A stretch of DNA of 64,000 bases from assembly GCF_019916025.1 (NCBI RefSeq), contig NZ_CP079737.1, positions 310,001 through 374,000 of the forward strand, written 5' to 3'. The translations under genes and the position numbers were made by a program. The stretch is from Paraclostridium bifermentans (lineage in GTDB: Bacteria; Bacillota; Clostridia; Peptostreptococcales; Peptostreptococcaceae). Below the pieces are notes generated by a model that searched no databases, was not told where the DNA came from, and saw only the letters and a program-made list of their open reading frames with translations. This document shows positions 18,038-27,911 of the stretch, piece by piece. Positions within the stretch are counted from its first letter, which is position 1. Every line of letters begins with the position of its first letter.

Positions 18038-18066
18038 TTGCAAAATTGGTAAATCTCCTATAAAAT
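18038..18066 (+). promoter_or_regulatory. Sigma-A-type promoter of hpt
   Basis: TTGCAA (18038-18043) and TAAAAT (18061-18066) with a 17-base spacer, about 30 bases before the hpt start. Confidence 0.7.
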
Positions 18067-18097
18067 AGATATACTATAACATTTCGGAGGTTGTAAC

Positions 18098-18637
18098 ATG
18101 GATATAGAAACTAAAAAATGGGAAGTATTATGCTCAGAAGAACAAATACAAGAAAGATTAAAAGAATTAGGAGCACAAATATCTAAAGATTATGAAGGAA
18201 AGAAATTAATGGTAATATCACTATTAAAAGGAAGCTTCATATTCTGCGCAGACTTAGTAAGAAACATAACAGTACCTGTTAAAATCGGATTTATGACTAC
18301 TTCAAGCTACGGGCATGGAGAAAGCAGTACTGGTCAAGTTAACATGGTAGCAGATATAAGTGATGATATAGAAGGATATGATGTTTTAGTTGTAGATGAT
18401 ATAACAGATACAGCTCTTACAATGAACTTTGTTATGGGTCACTTAAAAACTAAGAACCCTGCTAGTATAAAATGTTGTGTTCTTTTAGATAAACCAAGCA
18501 GAAGAAAAGTGGAATTAGTTCCTAACTACTGTGGATTTGAAATAGAAGATAAATTTGTTGTAGGATACGGATTAAACTTCGGAGACTACTACAGAAACAT
18601 ACCTTACGTATTTAACGTTACTGACGAAGATAGATAA
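18098..18637 (+). CDS. hpt: Hypoxanthine phosphoribosyltransferase
   Basis: The 179-residue enzyme salvages hypoxanthine and guanine to IMP and GMP using PRPP. The PRPP-binding loop is VLVVDDITDTALTM, with both acidic residues present, and the family segments LMVISLLKGSFIFCADL and KFVVGYGLNFGDYYRNIPY are clear. Length is standard. The final threonine of the usual DTG(L/Y)T is replaced by DTALT, a mild variant. It has its own promoter and terminator, so it is monocistronic. Confidence 0.95.
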   Translation: MDIETKKWEVLCSEEQIQERLKELGAQISKDYEGKKLMVISLLKGSFIFCADLVRNITVPVKIGFMTTSSYGHGESSTGQVNMVADISDDIEGYDVLVVDDITDTALTMNFVMGHLKTKNPASIKCCVLLDKPSRRKVELVPNYCGFEIEDKFVVGYGLNFGDYYRNIPYVFNVTDEDR

Positions 18638-18669
18638 TAAAAAGATTGGGATTTTCCCAATCTTTTTTT
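18638..18669 (+). terminator. Intrinsic terminator after hpt
   Basis: AAAGATTGGG (18641-18650) pairs with CCCAATCTTT (18656-18665) around ATTTT, followed by T's. Confidence 0.92.
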
Positions 18670-18802
18670 ATGCTTAAATAAATTATATTAAACAAGGCAT
18701 TAATAACAATAGTTTAAAAAAACTTAGGCACTAATAGCAATACAAAGCGCATATATATTGGGTATAATAAAAATATATAAATTGATAATAAAGGAGATTT
18801 GT

Positions 18803-19921
18803 ATGGAAAATATATGTAATATAAAAGAGTGCATGAAAAATAATAGAAAAGAATTACATGTACTAGCTGAAATAGGAAATCAAGAGTTTAAAACTAGTAA
18901 ATATATAAAAGATTATTTAAATAATATAGGTGTAGAATATGAAGAAATGTTGGACACTGCTGTAGTTGGAATTATAAAAGGGAAAAATCCTAAAAAAACT
19001 ATAGCTTTTAGATCGGATATGGATGCTCTTACATTAGGGGAAAAAGCTATGCACTTATGTGGTCATGATGGACATATGAGTATATTACTTGGATTAGTAA
19101 CATACTTAAATGAAAATAGAGAAAACCTGATGGATAATATTGTATTTATATTCCAACCAGCAGAAGAAGGGCCAGGAGGAGCTAAACCATTAATCAACGC
19201 AGGTATAGTAGAAAAGTATAAAATAGATGAAATATATGGTCTTCATATATATCCAGAAATACCTGAAGGTTATGTAGGGACTAGACCAAATTACTTCTTA
19301 GCTCAGGTTGGAGAATTAGACATAGATATTATTGCTAAAAGTGGTCATGGAGCTATGCCTCAAAATGGAATAGATGGAATAGTTTTAGCTTCTAGCTTTA
19401 TTAGTAGCTTACAAACAATAGTATCAAGAAATATAAGTCCACTTGACAATGCCGTACTTACTATAGGTAAGATGCATGGAGGGACTAGAAGAAATATAAT
19501 AGCTGAAAATATTAGAATAGAAGGTACTATAAGAGCTTTTAAACCAGAGGTATATGAAACTATTAAAGAAAGAATTAGAGAACTAGCAAAAGGATATGAA
19601 GTGGCTTATAACTGTAAGATAGAAGTAGAAATAAGAGATGACTATCCAGCTGTTAATAATAATGAAGTTTTATTTGAAGAGTTTGAACAGGCTATAGGAA
19701 GCGATAAACTTATCAAACTAGAACCTATAATGATATCAGAAGATTTTTCTTACTATCAACAAGTTCTTCCAGGCTTATTCTTCATGCTAGGTGCAAGAAA
19801 TGAAGAAAAAGGATTTGTAAATGGACTTCATAGTTTAAACTTTAATTTTGATGAAAATATATTAGGAAATGCATTAGATGTATATATCAAATTATTAAAA
19901 TATAAAAAATCAATATTATAA
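18803..19921 (+). CDS. M20-family amidohydrolase (N-acyl-amino-acid or hippurate hydrolase type)
   Basis: The 372-residue protein carries the M20D metal-binding set: SDMDAL, then MHLCGHDGHM (Cys, two His), QPAEEGPGGAK (Glu pair), a GLHIYPEIPEG histidine block, and a C-terminal ISEDFSYYQ acidic ligand. The loop between the DMDAL and CGHDGH motifs is shorter than usual. Members release amino acids from acylated or aryl conjugates, or split aminoacyl dipeptides; the substrate is not readable. AAGGAG before 18803 fixes the start; the open frame upstream lacks a binding site. Confidence 0.82.
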   Translation: MENICNIKECMKNNRKELHVLAEIGNQEFKTSKYIKDYLNNIGVEYEEMLDTAVVGIIKGKNPKKTIAFRSDMDALTLGEKAMHLCGHDGHMSILLGLVTYLNENRENLMDNIVFIFQPAEEGPGGAKPLINAGIVEKYKIDEIYGLHIYPEIPEGYVGTRPNYFLAQVGELDIDIIAKSGHGAMPQNGIDGIVLASSFISSLQTIVSRNISPLDNAVLTIGKMHGGTRRNIIAENIRIEGTIRAFKPEVYETIKERIRELAKGYEVAYNCKIEVEIRDDYPAVNNNEVLFEEFEQAIGSDKLIKLEPIMISEDFSYYQQVLPGLFFMLGARNEEKGFVNGLHSLNFNFDENILGNALDVYIKLLKYKKSIL

Positions 19922-19993
19922 TACTAAATCACTCCTCAATTTTGTATAAATTTTGTCCATATGACAAAAATATAAAATAAAGGAGTGATTTTT

Positions 19994-20248
19994 ATGAATT
20001 ATAAAGATATTGATATAAATAAACCAAGAGAGAAAAGCGCAACTAAGAAAAAGAAAATATTGACAGATGATGATATAATGAAATATGAGATAGCATCAGA
20101 ACTTGGTCTAATGGATAAGGTTTCTGAGCTTGGTTGGGGAGGTTTAACAGCCAAAGAAGCAGGGCGTATAGGTGGTACGTTAACATCTCGTAAAAAGAAA
20201 AAGAAAAAAATGGAAAAGGAAGAAAATAAAGACGATGGATCAGTATAG
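19994..20248 (+). CDS. SspF-like alpha/beta-type small acid-soluble spore protein
   Basis: The 84-residue protein has a basic head, then LTDDDIMKYEIASELGLMDK and GWGGLTAKEAGRIGGTLTSR, resembling the two halves of minor alpha/beta SASPs such as SspF, and ends in a long Lys/Glu tail. The E-[IL]-A germination protease region is present (YEIASELG). AGGAGTG precedes the ATG. Its last 14 bases overlap the start of the next methyltransferase gene, so the two are translated together. A spore DNA-binding role is inferred from the motifs. Confidence 0.75.
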   Translation: MNYKDIDINKPREKSATKKKKILTDDDIMKYEIASELGLMDKVSELGWGGLTAKEAGRIGGTLTSRKKKKKKMEKEENKDDGSV

Positions 20249-20981
20249 AGATTTTGCATTTGTATATGATGAACTTATGAATGATGTTGATTATGACAAA
20301 TGGGTTAAATATATAGAAGATATAATAGACAACGAAAATGTAAAAGTTAAAAATATACTAGAATTAGCATGTGGAACAGGAAATATAACTATTCCTTTAG
20401 CTAAAAAAGAATACGATATAGCTGGAATTGATATATCTGCAGAAATGTTAGGTGTAGCTAGAGAAAAAGCTGAAAAACAAGGAATAGAGCTTGTATTATT
20501 ACAACAAGATATAGCTGAACTTGATTTTGATATAACAGGTTTAGATTGTGTTTTATGTGCTTGTGATGGATTCAACTATATAACTTATGATGATGATTTA
20601 CAAAATGTTTTTGATACAACACATGAGTTATTAAAAGAAAATGGAATATTCATATTTGACATAAGTTCATATTATAAATTAGCCAATATATTAGGTGGTA
20701 ATATATATGGTGAAAATAGAGAAGATGTATCTTATTTATGGCAAAATTATTTTGATGCAGAAGAAAACTTATTAGAAATGGAATTAGCATTTTTCATAAA
20801 AGGTGAAGATGGAAGATATGATAAGTTTGAAGAGGTACATCAGCAAAGAGCATATACAGAAGATGAAATAGTAGAAATGCTTCAAGAATCAGGTTTTAAA
20901 GATGTAAAAGTGTATGGAGACTTTACATTCAATAAACCAAGGGATGATTCGGAAAGAGTATTTTTTGTTTGCAAAAAATAG
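20235..20981 (+). CDS. Class I SAM-dependent methyltransferase
   Basis: The 248-residue protein opens FAFVYDELMNDVDYDKWVKY and has a textbook motif I, ILELACGTGNITIPLAKK, followed by GIDISAEMLGVAREKA and DCVLCACDGFNYI. This is the clostridial family often annotated as methyltransferase type 11/12. Substrate unknown. It overlaps the SASP gene upstream and is followed after about 35 bases by hslO, so the three may form one transcript. Confidence 0.85.
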   Translation: MDQYRDFAFVYDELMNDVDYDKWVKYIEDIIDNENVKVKNILELACGTGNITIPLAKKEYDIAGIDISAEMLGVAREKAEKQGIELVLLQQDIAELDFDITGLDCVLCACDGFNYITYDDDLQNVFDTTHELLKENGIFIFDISSYYKLANILGGNIYGENREDVSYLWQNYFDAEENLLEMELAFFIKGEDGRYDKFEEVHQQRAYTEDEIVEMLQESGFKDVKVYGDFTFNKPRDDSERVFFVCKK

Positions 20982-21015
20982 ACAGAAAGTTTTAACGTGA
21001 TTGGAGGAAAATATT

Positions 21016-21897
21016 ATGAAGGATTATGTTTTAAGATCAACGGCTGGAGATGGTCAGGTAAGAGCTTTTGTTGCAACTACTAGAAATATGGTAGAAAGAG
21101 CTAGAGATCTTCATAAGACAAGTAAAGTTGCTACAGCTGCTTTAGGAAGAACATTAACAGCAACATCTATGATGGGTCTTATGATGAAAAACGATGGAGA
21201 TAAAATAACAGTTATAATAAAAGGTGGCGGACCTATAGGAAGTATATTAGCTACAGCTAACTCTAAGGGGATAGTAAAAGGGTACGTTGATAACCCAAAT
21301 GTTGTAGTAGAAGATTATGAAAATGGTAAGTTAAATGTTGCAGCTGCTGTTGGAAGTGAAGGAACAGTAAGAGTAACAAAAGACTTAGGATTAAGAGAAC
21401 CTTATAATGGGTCATATCCTATGGTTAGCGGAGAAATAGCCCAAGATTTAACATATTATTTCGCACTATCAGAACAAACTCCATCAGTAGTAGCACTAGG
21501 AGTATTGACAAAAGAAGAAGAAGTTGAATATGCAGGTGGATTTATAGTTCAATTAATGCCAGATGCAACTGAAGAAACTATATCAAAATTAGAGTCTAAC
21601 GTTGCTAACTTAGATTCTATGACAAATATGTTAAAAGAAGGAAAAACTCCTGAAGATATACTTAATATAGTACTTGATGGATTAAATCCTCAAATTCTAG
21701 ATAAGTGTGATGTTGGATTTGAGTGTGAATGCTCTAAAGAAAGAGTTGAAGGAGTTTTAATATCTATAGGACAACATCAATTAGCTGAAATGATAGAAGA
21801 AGATAAAAAAGCTGAAATAGGATGTCAATTCTGTAACTCAAAATACATGTTTGATGAAGATGAATTAAAAGCTATATTAGATAAAATGAACAAGTAA
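21016..21897 (+). CDS. hslO: Hsp33 redox-regulated chaperone
   Basis: The 293-residue chaperone is activated by oxidative unfolding of a C-terminal zinc centre. That centre is visible as C-E-C around residue 238-240 and C-Q-F-C near 271-274. The N-terminal block RSTAGDGQVRAFVATTRNMV and the GGGPIGSI and GYVDNP segments are typical. GGAGG at 21003-21007 selects the ATG at 21016 over a TTG at 21001. A long terminator follows. Confidence 0.95.
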   Translation: MKDYVLRSTAGDGQVRAFVATTRNMVERARDLHKTSKVATAALGRTLTATSMMGLMMKNDGDKITVIIKGGGPIGSILATANSKGIVKGYVDNPNVVVEDYENGKLNVAAAVGSEGTVRVTKDLGLREPYNGSYPMVSGEIAQDLTYYFALSEQTPSVVALGVLTKEEEVEYAGGFIVQLMPDATEETISKLESNVANLDSMTNMLKEGKTPEDILNIVLDGLNPQILDKCDVGFECECSKERVEGVLISIGQHQLAEMIEEDKKAEIGCQFCNSKYMFDEDELKAILDKMNK

Positions 21898-21909
21898 TGA
21901 AATAATAAA

Positions 21910-21972
21910 TAAAACCCTTTTGCATAAGAGTCATACCAAGTGGTAGAATATATTTATGCGGAAGGGTTTTTT
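21910..21972 (+). terminator. Branched terminator after hslO
   Basis: AACCCTT (21913-21919) pairs with AAGGGTT (21962-21968), extended by TGCATAA with TTATGCG. A small inner hairpin TACC-AAGT-GGTA lies at the centre, and a T run follows. Confidence 0.85.
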
Positions 21973-22005
21973 TGGATTGAAAAAATAAAAGCGGGGTGAA
22001 AAAAT

Positions 22006-23352
22006 TTGAACTTTAACAACAGGCTAGAATTAACTCAATCTCAAAAGCTGGTGATGACTACACAGCTAAAACAGTCATTAGCAATACTCAATATGAGTAA
22101 AGTTGAATTAGAAGAAGAAATAAGAAAAGAATCAGAGGAAAATCCCTTATTAGATATAGAACGAAAAGAAGAAATAGACTGGGAAGCTTATGTGAAAAAT
22201 ATGGACACCGGATATAAAAGAGAAGTAAATTATAATCCAGATAATGATTTGAATTTAGAAAATATGATAAAAGAAGATGTTAATTTATACGAACACTTAA
22301 GTCTTCAAATAGGATTATATAAAATTAGCGACTTAGAAAAAGAAGTTTGTAATTACATAATTGATAGCTTAGATGAAGATGGATATCTAAGATTTTCAGA
22401 AGAAATAATGTTGAATGAGTTAAAAGAGTTAAATGTAGATGAAGATACATTTTTAGAGTGTTTAGAAAAAGTTCAGCAGCTAGATCCTATAGGAGTTGGG
22501 GCTAGAGATTTAGTTGAATGTCTAATCTTACAAATTGAAAATTCAGGAGAATATGATGAAGATTTAATAAACATAATCAAAGAAGATTTGGACTTAATAG
22601 CTTCTAATAAAGTTAAGGAAATAAGCAAAAAACATAAGATTCCGATGCAAAGATGTGTTAATTTAGTTCATAAAATCAAGTCATTGGATCCTAGACCTGG
22701 GAGATTATGTTGCAGTGAGAAAACGGTATACGTGCAACCTGATGTTATAGTTGAAAAAATTGATAATGAGTTTATAGTTTATAAAAATGAAAAAGATTCT
22801 TATATGTTAAAGATTAATAATTTTTATAAAGAAGTACTTAGAAACACATCATCAGATAATGATGCTAAAGAATTTATAAAATCAAAATTAAATTCTGCTA
22901 CTAGCTTAGTAAAAAATATACAAAGTAGAAATAATACAATACTTAAAATTGCAGAAACAATAGTTTCTTGCCAAGAAGAATTTTTTAATAAAGGACCACA
23001 ATTTATAAAACCACTAAAATTAAAAGATATAGCTCACATAATTGACTGCCATGAATCTACAGTAAGTAGAGGCGTAAATGGAAAATATATGTTAACTCCA
23101 TTTGGAGTATACGAATTTAAATACTTCTTTAGTAGTGCCATCGAAACACAAAATGATGAAATGGCATCTAGCACCAGCATAAAAAAAATAATAAAGGAAA
23201 CAATAAAGTCTGAAAATAAGAAGAAACCGTTAAGTGATGAGCAACTATCTAAAATTTTAAAGGAAAGCGGAATTTCAGTAGCTAGACGTACTGTAGCCAA
23301 GTACAGAGAAGAGTTAAAGATACCTTCATCTAGTAAAAGAAAAGAGTATTAA
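22006..23352 (+). CDS. rpoN: RNA polymerase sigma-54 factor
   Basis: The 448-residue factor begins with the glutamine/leucine-rich activator-interacting region (LTQSQKLVMTTQLKQSLAIL), followed by the core-binding domain (LDEDGYL, QQLDPIGVGARDL), a helix-turn-helix (LKDIAHIIDCHESTVSRGVN) and the C-terminal RpoN box ARRTVAKYREEL that reads the -24 element. The start codon is TTG at 22006 after GCGGGGTGA. It supplies the polymerase partner for the two sigma-54 promoters in this window. In C. difficile it is called sigL. Confidence 0.96.
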   Translation: MNFNNRLELTQSQKLVMTTQLKQSLAILNMSKVELEEEIRKESEENPLLDIERKEEIDWEAYVKNMDTGYKREVNYNPDNDLNLENMIKEDVNLYEHLSLQIGLYKISDLEKEVCNYIIDSLDEDGYLRFSEEIMLNELKELNVDEDTFLECLEKVQQLDPIGVGARDLVECLILQIENSGEYDEDLINIIKEDLDLIASNKVKEISKKHKIPMQRCVNLVHKIKSLDPRPGRLCCSEKTVYVQPDVIVEKIDNEFIVYKNEKDSYMLKINNFYKEVLRNTSSDNDAKEFIKSKLNSATSLVKNIQSRNNTILKIAETIVSCQEEFFNKGPQFIKPLKLKDIAHIIDCHESTVSRGVNGKYMLTPFGVYEFKYFFSSAIETQNDEMASSTSIKKIIKETIKSENKKKPLSDEQLSKILKESGISVARRTVAKYREELKIPSSSKRKEY

Positions 23353-23384
23353 AATAATTAAATATAAAAAAATTTTAAAAACTA

Positions 23385-23413
23385 TTGAAATTAATAAGGA
23401 TTTCCTATAAAAT
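23385..23413 (+). promoter_or_regulatory. Sigma-A-type promoter of cggR
   Basis: TTGAAA (23385-23390) and TAAAAT (23408-23413) with a 17-base spacer; the expected start site lies just before the CggR-like operator. Confidence 0.75.
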
Positions 23414-23425
23414 AAAATTAACTTG

Positions 23426-23460
23426 TGGGACTAAAATATGAACAAGGGACACAGAATGTC
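23426..23460 (+). promoter_or_regulatory. CggR-like operator
   Basis: TGGGAC at 23426-23431 and AGGGAC-N6-TGTC at 23445-23460 resemble the Bacillus subtilis CggR site (CGGGAC-N6-TGTC repeated after four bases). The right half is a good match; the left half lacks a clear TGTC and the period is 19 rather than 20. It sits just downstream of the start site, where a bound repressor would block the polymerase. Confidence 0.65.
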
Positions 23461-23496
23461 CCTGAGATAAGAATTATATTGAAGGAGTAACTTTTA

Positions 23497-24519
23497 ATGA
23501 ATGACTTAATTAATATACAAAAGAAACTAATTCCACAGGTAATAGAAATCATGGAAAGAAGATATTCTATATTAAGACAGATATCTTTAAGTGAACCAAT
23601 AGGAAGACGTACATTATCAAATATGCTAGAGATTAGCGAAAGAATAGTTAGATCAGAGACAGAAGTCTTAAAAGAACAAAATCTAATAAATGTAGCCGTT
23701 TCAGGAATGACGGTGACAGAAGAAGGATTAGAACTTTTAGATCAACTAAAAGATATTATGAATGATGTTATGGGTCTTTCACAGCTACAACATAAAGTTA
23801 AAGAGAAATTAGGAATTAAAAAAGTTATAATTGTTCCTGGTGACTTTGAAAAGAATGAGAGTTTATTAAAAGATGTAGCAAAACAAGGTGCTGAATACTT
23901 CTTAAGTATACTAAAAGACAATAGTGTCGTAGCAGTAACAGGTGGAAGTACTATGCTAGAGTTTGCTAATAGTTTAAAAAGCGACAAAAAATACAATCAA
24001 ACGACTATAGTTCCTGCTAGAGGAGGAGTCGGAAAAGATGTAGAAACTCAATCTAATAACATAGTAGCTATATTAGGAAAAAAATTAGGAGCACATTACA
24101 AATTACTTCATGTACCAGATGAACTAGGTGTAGAAGCAATGAAAACGCTTAGTCTAGAACCAGAAATACACAAAACATTAAATTTTGTTTTAAACACAGA
24201 TATACTTGTATTTGGAATTGGAAGAGCCGATGAAATGGCTACAAGAAGAAAATTACCAAAAGAGCAAGTTAAAGAAATTTTATCTAAAGGAGCTGTAGGT
24301 GAAGCATTTGGATATTATTTCAACAAAAATGGTGAAATAGTATATGAATTAAATACTGTAGGAATAAAATTAGAAACATTTAAATCTGTAAAAAACAACA
24401 TAGCAATATTTGCAGGATCAAGCAAAGCAGAAGCGGTTACTGCAATATCTAAGTTAAATGATAATATGGTCATAATTACAGATGAACAAAGTGCTTATAA
24501 AATATTAGAAGTAAATTAG
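23497..24519 (+). CDS. cggR: CggR, central glycolytic genes repressor
   Basis: The 340-residue protein has an N-terminal winged helix (residues about 15-75, RRTLSNMLEISERIVRSETE) and a SorC/DeoR-type sugar-phosphate-binding domain (VVAVTGGSTMLEFA, TIVPARGGVG, FGIGRADEM). In B. subtilis CggR represses the gapA operon and is relieved by fructose 1,6-bisphosphate. Here it precedes gap by 58 bases and follows an operator-like repeat, so self-regulation with gap is likely. A small CTAGC-GCTAG hairpin lies between cggR and gap. Confidence 0.93.
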   Translation: MNDLINIQKKLIPQVIEIMERRYSILRQISLSEPIGRRTLSNMLEISERIVRSETEVLKEQNLINVAVSGMTVTEEGLELLDQLKDIMNDVMGLSQLQHKVKEKLGIKKVIIVPGDFEKNESLLKDVAKQGAEYFLSILKDNSVVAVTGGSTMLEFANSLKSDKKYNQTTIVPARGGVGKDVETQSNNIVAILGKKLGAHYKLLHVPDELGVEAMKTLSLEPEIHKTLNFVLNTDILVFGIGRADEMATRRKLPKEQVKEILSKGAVGEAFGYYFNKNGEIVYELNTVGIKLETFKSVKNNIAIFAGSSKAEAVTAISKLNDNMVIITDEQSAYKILEVN

Positions 24520-24526
24520 TTAATAA

Positions 24527-25585
<1,059 letters not shown>

Positions 25586-25600
25586 TTATATACAGGCTTT

Positions 25601-25647
25601 AAAAAGTCCGGGTTTGTAGTTTAACACTACGGGCTCTGGACTTTTTT
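25601..25647 (+). terminator. Terminator after gapA
   Basis: AAAAAGTCC (25601-25609) pairs with GGACTTTTT (25638-25646), with an inner helix GTAGT-ACTAC. The T run is part of the right arm. Confidence 0.82.
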
Positions 25648-25772
25648 ACGATTATAGATCGTACTAGACAAAAATTTTGATTATAAATCATCCAAAGTAG
25701 GTATATCAGCACTTGTGATAAATAGTAAAGAATTTTTTAATAATGAATTTTTTATAAATGTGACATACTTTA

Positions 25773-25801
25773 TTGGTCATAAAGCATAAATATGATATAC
25801 T
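25773..25801 (+). promoter_or_regulatory. Sigma-A-type promoter of the pgk operon
   Basis: TTGGTC (25773-25778) and TATACT (25796-25801) with a 17-base spacer, about 38 bases before the pgk start. Confidence 0.75.
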
Positions 25802-25838
25802 GATTTGTGGAAAACATTTTTTGAGAGGAGATATGACC

Positions 25839-27038
25839 ATGTCAATGCTTAATAAGAAAACTATAGAAGATATAAATGTGTGTGGTAAAAAGGTTTTAGT
25901 TAGATGTGACTTCAACGTACCTTTAAAGGATGGGGTTATAACTGATGAAAATAGATTAAACGGAGCTATGCCTACTATAAAATACTTAGTAGACAACGGA
26001 GCAAAAGTTATATTATGCTCTCACTTAGGAAAACCAAAAGGTGAAGCTAAGCCAGAATTATCTTTAGCACCAGTAGCTAAAAGATTATCTGAAATGTTAG
26101 GCAAAGAAGTAGTATTTGCAGCTGACGAAAACGTTGTAGGGGAAAATGCAAAAACTGCTGTAGAAAAAATGGAAAACGGAGATATAGTATTATTAGAAAA
26201 TACTAGATATAGAAAAGAAGAAACTAAAAATGAAGAAAACTTCTCTAAAGAGCTAGCTTCATTAGCTGAAATATTTGTAAATGATGCATTCGGAACTGCT
26301 CATAGAGCTCACTGTTCAACAGTTGGGGCTGGAGAGTTCTTAAATGAAAAAGTTTGCGGATACTTAATACAAAAAGAATTAAAGTTCTTAGGAGAAGCTG
26401 TAGCTAATCCAGTAAGACCTTTCACTGCTATATTAGGAGGAGCAAAAGTTTCTGATAAGATAGCTGTTATAAATGAATTATTAGAAAAAGTAGACAACCT
26501 AATAATAGGTGGAGGAATGGCTTACACATTCTTAAAAGCTCAAGGATACCAAATAGGAACTTCATTAGTTGAAGAAGATAAGGTAGAATACGCTAAAGAA
26601 ATGATGGAAAAAGCAAAAGCTAAAGGTGTTAAATTATTATTACCAGTAGATAATGCTGTTGCTGATAAATTTTCAGATGTTGCTCCAGTTATAACTGAAG
26701 ATGCAAACATACCAGAAGGATTCATGGGACTAGATATAGGACCAAAAACTATAGAAGAATACGTAAATACAGTAAATGCTTCTAAAACAATAGTATGGAA
26801 TGGACCTATGGGAGTTTTCGAATTTGAAAACTTTGCAAAAGGAACATTAGCTGTTGCTAAAACTATGGCAGCTTTAGAAAATGCTACAACAGTAATAGGT
26901 GGAGGAGACTCTGCTGCAGCTGTTAACCAATTAGGATTTGGAGATAAGATGACTCACGTTTCTACAGGTGGAGGAGCTTCTCTAGAATTCTTAGAAGGTA
27001 AAGACTTACCAGGTATATCAGCATTAGACAATAAATAG
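25839..27038 (+). CDS. pgk: Phosphoglycerate kinase
   Basis: The 399-residue kinase makes ATP from 1,3-bisphosphoglycerate. Clear segments are [51 protein letters not shown] and the nucleotide-binding [19 protein letters not shown] at 25823-25830 selects the ATG at 25839; an in-frame ATG at 25833 is too close and the longer frame from 25773 spans the promoter. It begins a transcript with tpiA, gpmI and perhaps eno. Confidence 0.97.
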   Translation: MSMLNKKTIEDINVCGKKVLVRCDFNVPLKDGVITDENRLNGAMPTIKYLVDNGAKVILCSHLGKPKGEAKPELSLAPVAKRLSEMLGKEVVFAADENVVGENAKTAVEKMENGDIVLLENTRYRKEETKNEENFSKELASLAEIFVNDAFGTAHRAHCSTVGAGEFLNEKVCGYLIQKELKFLGEAVANPVRPFTAILGGAKVSDKIAVINELLEKVDNLIIGGGMAYTFLKAQGYQIGTSLVEEDKVEYAKEMMEKAKAKGVKLLLPVDNAVADKFSDVAPVITEDANIPEGFMGLDIGPKTIEEYVNTVNASKTIVWNGPMGVFEFENFAKGTLAVAKTMAALENATTVIGGGDSAAAVNQLGFGDKMTHVSTGGGASLEFLEGKDLPGISALDNK

Positions 27039-27067
27039 GCCTTAAATTTTATCAATAATTATATATA

Positions 27068-27105
27068 GCTTACAGTAGATAAAATTGATTTTATCTACTG
27101 TAAGC
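27068..27105 (+). other. Strong hairpin between pgk and tpiA
   Basis: A 17-base perfect stem (27068-27084 with 27089-27105, loop TTGA) is followed by A's, not T's, on this strand. It is therefore unlikely to terminate rightward transcription and may mark an RNA processing or stabilising site, or a terminator for leftward RNA. Confidence 0.65.
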
Positions 27106-27149
27106 AAAAAAAGTACTATATTTAATTTATAGTAATGGAGGAAGTAAAA

Positions 27150-27896
27150 ATGAGAAAACCTATAATAGCAGGAAACTGGAAAATGCACAAAACTATAGCA
27201 GAAGCTGTAGAGTTTGTTAATGAGATAAAAGGAAAAGTAAATAATACAGATGTAGAGGCAGTTATATGTGCTCCTTTCACTTTATTAAAAGATTTAAAGG
27301 AAGCTACAAAAGGAACTCCTATAAAAATAGGTGCTCAAAATATGCACTATGCAGATAATGGAGCATTTACAGGAGAAATATCTGCACCTATGTTAAAAGA
27401 ATTAGATATAGATTACGTAGTATTAGGACATTCTGAAAGAAGACAATACTTTAATGAAACTAACGAAACAGTTAATAAGAAAGTATTAAAAGCTTTAGAA
27501 GCTGGAATAGATCCAATATTATGTATAGGTGAAACTTTAGAAGAAAGAGAAGCAGATAAAACTAAAGATGTTTGTAAAGTGCAAACTGAGAAAGCTTTAG
27601 AAAATGTAACTGCAGAATATATGAAAAAAGTAGTTATAGCTTACGAGCCAATATGGGCTATAGGAACTGGAAAAACTGCAACTGCTGAGCAAGCTAACGA
27701 TGTAATAGCATACGTTAGAGAAGTAGTTAAAGGATTATACGGAGAAGAAATATCAGAAGAAGTAAGAATACAATACGGAGGAAGTGTAAAACCTTCTAAT
27801 GTATCAGAAATAATGAACCAAACTGATATAGATGGAGCTTTAGTTGGTGGAGCTAGTCTACAACCAGCTGACTTCACAGAACTTGTTAATTTCTAA
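27150..27896 (+). CDS. tpiA: Triosephosphate isomerase
   Basis: The 248-residue enzyme interconverts dihydroxyacetone phosphate and glyceraldehyde 3-phosphate. AGNWKMHKT holds the substrate-binding Asn and Lys, GHSERRQYF the catalytic His, and [15 protein letters not shown] the catalytic Glu and flexible loop. YGGSVKPSN is the phosphate loop. GGAGG at 27137-27141 selects the ATG at 27150. gpmI follows after 15 bases. Confidence 0.97.
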   Translation: MRKPIIAGNWKMHKTIAEAVEFVNEIKGKVNNTDVEAVICAPFTLLKDLKEATKGTPIKIGAQNMHYADNGAFTGEISAPMLKELDIDYVVLGHSERRQYFNETNETVNKKVLKALEAGIDPILCIGETLEEREADKTKDVCKVQTEKALENVTAEYMKKVVIAYEPIWAIGTGKTATAEQANDVIAYVREVVKGLYGEEISEEVRIQYGGSVKPSNVSEIMNQTDIDGALVGGASLQPADFTELVNF

Positions 27897-27911
27897 GGAG
27901 TGAAAAAAGAC

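Noticed and set aside
25586-25838. Possible riboswitch or T-box between gap and pgk
   Set aside because: Only a terminator and a sigma-A promoter are evident; no T-box sequence or other conserved leader motif is seen.
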